From assembly GCA_963846005.1 (NCBI GenBank), contig CAWJUH010000001.1:682001-746000 (forward strand): a DNA stretch of 64,000 nucleotides, read 5' to 3'. How positions within the stretch are numbered: position 1 is the stretch's first letter; each line of letters begins with the position of its first letter. Shown here piece after piece: positions 57,822 through 64,000 of the stretch. The stretch is from CAVSUR01 sp963846005 (lineage in GTDB: Bacteria > Actinomycetota > Actinomycetes > Streptosporangiales > Streptosporangiaceae). The position numbers and the translations under genes are program-made. The notes beneath the pieces are model-generated. The model was not told the origin of the DNA and did no database searches. It was given only the letters and a program-made list of their open reading frames with translations.

Positions 57822-58784
57822 ATGACGCAGCGGTCCGTGACGCCGCGGGCCCGTACGGCCGCGGCCGGCCGGGCCTGGTGGCGCGCGGCGGCTGCCGGGC
57901 TGGCGCTGACCGTGGTCATGGCCGGCATCCGCGGCCCGGCGCCGCGGATCGCGCTGTCCGGGCCGGCCGGCGGGCAGCTGCGGGTGGCCGGCGGCGTACT
58001 GGAGGCCGTGCTCGCCATCCTGCTCGCCGCGCTCCTGGTCGCGGGCCGCCGCGCCGCGGCGGAGGGGCAGCCTGCCGCCCGGCTGCGCGGCTGGCTGCGC
58101 GGCCTGCTGCTGCTCGGGCTGCTGGTCATCCCGGTGCTCATGCTGCTCAGCATCCAGATCAGGACGCGCCCGCGGCCGCGCCCGGCCGCCTCGCCCACGT
58201 CGCGGCCCGCACGCGGCCGGGCGATCCCGCAGCCGCTGCACACCGGGCTGGCCATCCGGATCGAGGTCATCGTCGTTTACGCGCTGGTCGCCGCGGCCCT
58301 GCTGGCCGCGGCGATCGCGGCGGGCCGGGCGCTGTGGCGGTACTGGCCGCGCCGGGCGCAGGTCCCGGCCGCCGGGCCGCAGCCCCCGGCGGATGCCGCG
58401 GAGCTGAGCCGCGCGGTGGACTCGGGGCAGGCCGCGCTGCGCCGGGTCGGCGAGGCCCGGGCGGCGATCATCGCCTGCTACGTCGCGATGGAGCAGAGCC
58501 TGGCCCGGGCCGGGACGGCCCGGGCCGACGCCGAGACGCCCGACGAGCTGCTGGCCCGGGCCGCCGCGGGCGGCGTGCTGCGCGGCTCGGCGGCGGCCCG
58601 TCTGACCGGGCTGTTCTACGACGCCCGGTTCTCCTCGCACCCGGTCCCGCCGGCCAGCAAGCAGGCCGCCGAGCAGGCCCTGGCCGAGCTGGCCGCCGAG
58701 CTGGCCGGGCGGGCGCCCGGCGCCGGCGGTGCGCAGGCGGCCGGACCGGCGCCGCCGGGCCAGCGCGGCGGGGCCGGCGGATGA
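57822..58784 (+). CDS. DUF4129 membrane protein
   Basis: This 320-residue protein is the first gene of the second MoxR cluster. It has three or four membrane helices (about residues 20-40, 58-75, 88-106, 145-170) and a C-terminal DUF4129 domain (AIIACYVAMEQSLARAG, ETPDELLARAAAGGVL). DUF4129 is often fused to transglutaminases in MoxR/DUF58 loci and is thought to act at the envelope. TAGGCT ends 7 bases before the ATG with no good ribosome site, so a leaderless transcript is likely. The stop overlaps the next start (ATGA). Confidence 0.85.
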   Translation: MTQRSVTPRARTAAAGRAWWRAAAAGLALTVVMAGIRGPAPRIALSGPAGGQLRVAGGVLEAVLAILLAALLVAGRRAAAEGQPAARLRGWLRGLLLLGLLVIPVLMLLSIQIRTRPRPRPAASPTSRPARGRAIPQPLHTGLAIRIEVIVVYALVAAALLAAAIAAGRALWRYWPRRAQVPAAGPQPPADAAELSRAVDSGQAALRRVGEARAAIIACYVAMEQSLARAGTARADAETPDELLARAAAGGVLRGSAAARLTGLFYDARFSSHPVPPASKQAAEQALAELAAELAGRAPGAGGAQAAGPAPPGQRGGAGG

Positions 58785-59313
58785 ACCAGGATCAGCGGTG
58801 GTCATGGGCGGCGAGCTGGCCGGAGCTGGTCATCGCCGGGACCGGTGTGGCGGCGGTGTGCGCGGCCGGGTACGCGGTGGCCGGGCCCGCCGGGACGGCC
58901 GTGGTGGCGGTGATCTCCGGCTGCGCGGCACTGATCGTGCTGCGCACGCTGGTGCCGCCGCCGGCCGGCGGGCCGCCGCCGGAGCTGGCCGGGCCTGCCG
59001 TGCGGGCTGCCCCGGTGAACGGCTTCTGGCGGCGCCAGTCGCAGCTCACCGCGGCCACCCGCTCGCTGGCAGGTTACGACCGGGAGGTGCGCGGCGCCCT
59101 GCAGCAGCTGCTGTCGGCCCGGCTGGCCGAACGGCACGGGATCAGCCTGCAGGCCGATCCGGACGCGGCCCGGCGGCTGCTGCTCGGCGACGGGCCGGAC
59201 CGCAGCCTGTGGTTCTGGCTCGACCCGCAGCGGCCGCCCGCGGCCGGCAATGACCGCAGGCCCGGCATCCGGCCGCGCACGATGGCCGCCCTGCTCGACC
59301 GACTGGAGCGCTT

Positions 59314-59317
<4 letters not shown>
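58781..59317 (+). CDS. membrane protein between DUF4129 and MoxR
   Basis: This uncharacterised 178-residue protein has two helices near the N-terminus (WPELVIAGTGVAAVCAAGYA and TAVVAVISGCAALIVL) and a soluble C-terminal region (WRRQSQLTAATRSLAGYDRE, LAERHGISLQADPDAARRLL). It overlaps both neighbours by 4 bases. Similar small proteins in this position are common in actinobacterial MoxR/DUF58 loci, with no known function. Confidence 0.75.
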
Positions 59318-60315
<998 letters not shown>

Positions 60316-60321
60316 CCGGCG

Positions 60322-61653
60322 GTGCGGCAGGTGCCGGTGCGCTGGGGGATGTCCCGGCACGCCCGGCGGCTGCTCACGCTGGCGCTGGCCGCGCTGGTGG
60401 CGGCCCTGATCACCCGGCGCGCTGAGTTCGCCGGGGCGGCCGCGCCCGCCGTGCTGCTGCTGGCGGCGCGCCGTCCGGCCCGGCCGGACCGGATCGGGGC
60501 GCAGGCGCGGCTGACCGCCGGGCGGCTGGCCGAGGGCGAGGAGGCGGCGGTGCTCGCCGAGCTGGACGGGCTCGGCAGCTACCAGCCCGAGTTCCGGCTC
60601 GCCGCCGCCGACGGGGTGACCAGCCTGGCGCCGGCCATGGCGGGCGCCGGGGGCGCGGTGGCCGCCGCGGGCGCTGACGGCGCTGACGGCACTGATGGCG
60701 CTGACGGCGGGCAGGGCGCCGCGGCCCGGCTCCCGTTCCGGGTCAGCCGCTGGGGACGGCGGCCGGTCGGCACGGTGGAGATCGTGCTGCGCGACCGGCT
60801 GCGGCTGGCCGAGGGCCGGATCTCGCTCCCGCTGCCGCAGGTCGAGTGCGCCCCGCGTCCCGCCCCGATGGAGCGCACGGTGGTGCTGCGCCGGCTGCCC
60901 AGCCTGCTCGGCGAGCACGTGTCCCGGCAGTCCGGGGAGGGCATCGAGTTCGCCGGGGTGCGGGAATTCGTGCCCGGGGACCGGCAGCGGCGGATCAACT
61001 GGCCGGCCACGACCCGGCGCGGGTCGCTGCAGCTCAACACGTTCACCGCCGAGCGGGCGCAGAACATGGTGGTGATCGCCGACATCGCCGCCGAGGCGGG
61101 CGAGCCCGGGTCCAGCTCGGCCGACCTGGCGCTGCGCGCCGCGGCCGGGCTGGCCAGGACCTACCTCGCGGCCCGGGACCGGGTCGGGCTGGTGCTGTTC
61201 GCCGGGGTGCTGGCCTGGCTGCCACCCGGCACCGGGGAGCGGCAGTTCCGGCGGATGACCGACGTGCTGATCCTCGGGCCGGACGCGCTGGGGCTGCCGG
61301 CCCAGGTGAGCCGGGAGCGGCGGGGACTGCTGGACCGGCTGCCGCGGGCCGCGCTGCCGCCCGGGGCGCTGATCCTGGTGTTCAGCGCCCTGCTGGACCG
61401 CCGGCTGGTGGAGGCGCTGCGCGACCTGCGCGAGCGCGGCTTCACCGTGCTGGTCGTCGACGTGCTCAACGTCGAGCCGGACCGCCGCGGCCCGATCGCC
61501 GCGCTGGCCTGGCGGATGTGGCGGCTGGAGCAGGAGGCGATCAGGTTCTCGCTGCGCCAGCTCGGCATCCCGGTCGCGCACTGGGACGGCGACGAGCCGC
61601 TGGACACGGTGCTGGCCGCCTACACCAGGCGCCCGGCCGGAGCGCGGCGGTGA
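60322..61653 (+). CDS. DUF58 (vWA-like) membrane protein
   Basis: This DUF58 protein of 443 residues is the partner of the MoxR ATPase. Two N-terminal hydrophobic segments (residues ~14-48) are followed by an immunoglobulin-like region and the DUF58 core EFAGVREFVPGDRQRRINW with RRGSLQLNTFTAERAQNMVV. The C-terminal part is vWA-like, with MIDAS-type residues degenerate (VVIADIAAEAGEPGSSSADL). It starts with a GTG 6 bases after moxR. A short Ala/Asp/Gly repeat lies near residues 115-130. Confidence 0.9.
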   Translation: MRQVPVRWGMSRHARRLLTLALAALVAALITRRAEFAGAAAPAVLLLAARRPARPDRIGAQARLTAGRLAEGEEAAVLAELDGLGSYQPEFRLAAADGVTSLAPAMAGAGGAVAAAGADGADGTDGADGGQGAAARLPFRVSRWGRRPVGTVEIVLRDRLRLAEGRISLPLPQVECAPRPAPMERTVVLRRLPSLLGEHVSRQSGEGIEFAGVREFVPGDRQRRINWPATTRRGSLQLNTFTAERAQNMVVIADIAAEAGEPGSSSADLALRAAAGLARTYLAARDRVGLVLFAGVLAWLPPGTGERQFRRMTDVLILGPDALGLPAQVSRERRGLLDRLPRAALPPGALILVFSALLDRRLVEALRDLRERGFTVLVVDVLNVEPDRRGPIAALAWRMWRLEQEAIRFSLRQLGIPVAHWDGDEPLDTVLAAYTRRPAGARR

Positions 61654-62284
61654 GGGCCGGGCGGCCCCGGCGACGGCGCGCGGCCGGGCGGCGCCGGCCC
61701 GGGCCGCAGAGCCGCCCGCCGGGCGCGGCCGGGCGGCCGGGATCGCCGCCGTGGCCGTCCCGGCGCTGCTCGCCGCGGCCGCGGCGAGCTGGGCCGCGGT
61801 GCCGGTGCACGGCGGCGGCCCCGGTACCCGGTTGGCGGTGCTGGCCGCGGCCGCCTGCACGGTGCTCACCGCCGGCCAGCTGGCACTGCGCGGACCGGTG
61901 CCCGCGCCCGGCCCGTCCAGCCTGGCCGCGGAGCGGGCCGTGCTGGGCGCGGCCGGGCTGGTCCAGGCCGGGCCGTGGCCGGAGGGGCTCGTCGTCGCCG
62001 TGGTGGCGCTGGAGGCGCTGCACCCGGCCCGGCCCTGGCATACGGCCGTGCTGGCCGCCGGGCTGCTGGCCGTCCTGCTGGCGGTGCAGATTGCCGAGAC
62101 CGGAACGCGGCTGCGCGCGCTGCGGCCGCAGCTGCCGCTGCTGGCCGCCGGCCTGGCGCTGATCGCGGTGTCGGGCGGCGCGGCGGAGCTGCCCGGGCTC
62201 GGCACCGGGCCGGCGGCGCTGGCGCTGCGGGTGCTGGCGGTGGCCGCGGCGGTACTGGCTGGCTTCCTCGCCGCGCCGTCCTGA
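61650..62284 (+). CDS. multi-pass membrane protein at end of MoxR cluster (frameshifted)
   Basis: This unrecognised protein of about 210 residues has five or six hydrophobic helices (AVPALLAAAAASWAAVPV, VLVAVQIAE-type segments, and a C-terminal VLAVAAAVLAGFLA). A GTG at 61650 overlaps the DUF58 stop in the usual GTGA manner, but its frame (basic: RRRRAAGRRRPG) shifts by -1 near 61735 (GGCGGCCGGGATC) into the membrane frame. Without the shift the protein would start at 61751. Cluster position suggests a membrane subunit of the MoxR/DUF58 system. Confidence 0.6.
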
Positions 62285-62316
62285 CGCCCGGCCCCGGCCG
62301 GGCCGGCCCGGCCCGG

Positions 62317-64000
62317 TCAGCGGCCGGCCGCGTAGCCCTGCATGCCGCGCGGGTTTGCGGCCGCGTACAGCATGCCGCCGGACCGGCTGACCGCGCTGAC
62401 CCGGCCGAGCGACCAGGGCGGCCGCACGTCCACCCGGTGGCCGCGGCGGCGCAGCTCCCCGATCACCTGCTGGCCGGCCCGCGACTCGACTGCCAGTGAC
62501 GCCGGCGCCGCGCCGCGCGGGTAGAACGAGGACGGGACGTGGTCGGTGTGGAAGGCCGGCGCGTCAATGGCCTCCTGCAGGTTCATCCCGAACAGCACGT
62601 GGTTGAGGAACACCCCGACCGTCCACTGGTCCTGCTGGTCCCCGCCGGGCGTGCCGAACGCCAGGTACGGCACGCTGTCGCGCAGCACCAGGCCGGGCGA
62701 CAAGGTGGTGCGCGGCCGCCGGCCCGGCGCCAGCGAGGCGGCCAGGCCGGGCGTGAGGGTGAACATCTGGGCCCTGGTGCCGAGGCAGAAGCCGAGCCCG
62801 GGCACCACCGGCGAGCTCTGCAGCCAGCCGCCGCTCGGCGTGGCCGACACCAGGTTGCCGAACCGGTCGGCCACGTCGAGATGGCAGGTGTCACCGGGGC
62901 CGAGTTCCGGCGCGCTCACCCCGATCGCGGGAACGGTCCCCGCGGCCGGCTCTCCCCGCTCCGGCCGCCAGGCCCGCGGCGCGACCGTCCCCGGCACCGG
63001 GCCCGCGGCCGGCTCCGGCACCGCCGCCGCTCCCGTCCGGGCCGAAGGCCGCCACCGCGTAGCCCGGCAGCACCGGCGCCGCGCCGTCCGGCGCGCCGGG
63101 GCGCAGCTGCGCCGATGCGCGCGGGCCGGCCAGCGCCCGGCGCTGCGCCGCGTACTGCGGCGACAGCAGCCCGGCCAGCGGCACCGGGCTGTGGCGCGGG
63201 TCGCCGTACCAGGCCTCCCGGTCGGCCAGGGCCAGCTTGGCGCACTCGGTCACGGTGTGGATGAATTCCGCGCTGCCCGGCCCCATCGCGGCCAGGTCGA
63301 AGCCGTCCAGCAGGGCCAGTTGCTGCAAGAACACCGGGCCCTGCCCCCACGGCCCGGTCTTGCACACCGTCAGCCCGCGGTAGTCCAGGCTGACCGGGTC
63401 CTCCGCCGACGCCCGCCAGGACGCCAGGTCGTCCGCGGCCAGCAGGGCGCGGTGCGGCCGGCCGGTGATGTCCATTACCTCGGCCCGCTCGGTGAACGCG
63501 GCGATGGCCTCGGCCACGAACCCCTGGTAGAACGCGCGCCGGGCCGCCTCGATCTGCACCTCCCGGCCGGGGCCGGCCGCCTGCGCCCCGGCGAGGATGC
63601 GCTCGTACACCCCGGCCAGCACCGGGTTGGCGAACCGGCTGCCCGCGGCCGGGATCCCGCCCGCCAGGTAGACCTGCGCCGAGCTGGGCCAGTGCGCGCG
63701 GAACACCGGCGCGGCCGCCGCGATCGCCGCGCTGGCCCCGGCCAGCATCGGGTAGCCGTCCCGGGCGTAGCCGATCGCGTGCCGCATGACCTCGGCCAGC
63801 GGCAGCGTGCCGTAGCGTTCCAGCAGCAGCATCCAGGTGCCGAACGCGGCGGGCACGCACGCGGCCAGCAGCCCGGTACCGGGCACCAGGTCCAGGCCGA
63901 GCCGGCTGAACGCGCCGATGGTCGCCGCGGCCGGGGCCGGGCCCTGGCCGTCCAGCACGAACGGCGCCCCGCTGCGGGCGTCGAACCCGATGACCGGCAC
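62317..64000 (-). CDS. gamma-glutamyltransferase family protein (partial, frameshifted)
   Basis: This Ntn-hydrolase of the gamma-glutamyltranspeptidase family is truncated at the window edge, so its N-terminus is missing. The upstream part has SRFANPVLAGVYERIL, KTGPWGQGPVFLQQLALLDGFDL and ECAKLALADREAWYGDP. The autoprocessing/catalytic threonine lies in GDTCHLDVADRFGNLVSATP. TPGGDQQDQWTVGVFLNHV and the C-terminal RRRGHRVDVRPPW follow. A +1 shift at about 63020-63030 (GCGGCCGGCTCC) divides the two halves, just before the catalytic threonine. It resembles single-subunit GGTs acting on amides or glutathione-like substrates; the exact substrate is unknown. Confidence 0.88.

Overview
The window is chromosomal DNA from a very GC-rich actinobacterium. 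Supporting signs are the strong G/C third-position bias, the many GTG starts and ATGA/GTGA stop-start overlaps, F420-type LLM flavin enzymes, families typical of actinobacteria (DUF3710, DUF3093, DUF4235, DUF1707, TrpB2, LigD-type polymerase) and several apparently leaderless genes. Gene content resembles Streptomyces/Streptosporangium-type core chromosome, but the species cannot be named from the sequence. I see no rRNA, tRNA, CRISPR array, prophage, transposase or replication origin.

Layout. 0-9 kb: polyphosphate kinase, a flavin oxidoreductase, a secreted HAF-repeat/CHRD protein, a DedA membrane protein facing a STAS protein, and ferredoxin-NADP reductase FprA. 8.4-19.4 kb: dxs (3 bp upstream of fprA), an MFS permease, a single-chain chorismate mutase-prephenate dehydratase-DAHP synthase, a CopD-like membrane protein, aconitase and fumarylacetoacetase, the last two divergent around a perfect palindrome. 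19.6-27.3 kb: accessory region with long Pro/Ala-rich proteins, one carrying a RelA/SpoT-like C-terminal domain, plus FrnE, TrpB2 and a decayed DUF559 endonuclease relic. 27.6-33.3 kb: four-gene cluster of two uncharacterised proteins, a MoxR AAA ATPase and a vWA/DUF2201 protein. 33.3-36.3 kb: coupled aminotransferase, metallo-beta-lactamase-fold hydrolase and GNAT. 36.4-42.6 kb: MocR regulator and EamA transporter whose start codons overlap, LigD polymerase, a second LLM enzyme and a TRAM RNA methyltransferase. 42.7-51.5 kb: two TrkA genes, DUF3710, dut, AI-2E, DUF3093, DUF4235, glgC-glgA and a DUF1707 gene. 51.5-57.8 kb: VOC protein, persulfide dioxygenase-rhodanese, and two divergent citrate synthases, one with an N-terminal HTH. 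57.8-62.3 kb: a second MoxR cluster (DUF4129, MoxR, DUF58). 62.3-64 kb: a gamma-glutamyltransferase cut by the window edge.

A practical warning: about fourteen otherwise intact genes are each split by one +1 or -1 shift, often beside a GCCGGC-like tract. The most economical reading is residual assembly or sequencing indels, so these are annotated as single frameshifted genes rather than as pairs of genes.

The best candidates for new biology are the CM-PDT-DAHPS fusion, the repeat protein with the RelA/SpoT-like tail, the MoxR/vWA four-gene cluster, the HTH-citrate synthase facing a second citrate synthase across a palindrome, and the MocR/EamA pair with overlapping divergent start codons.
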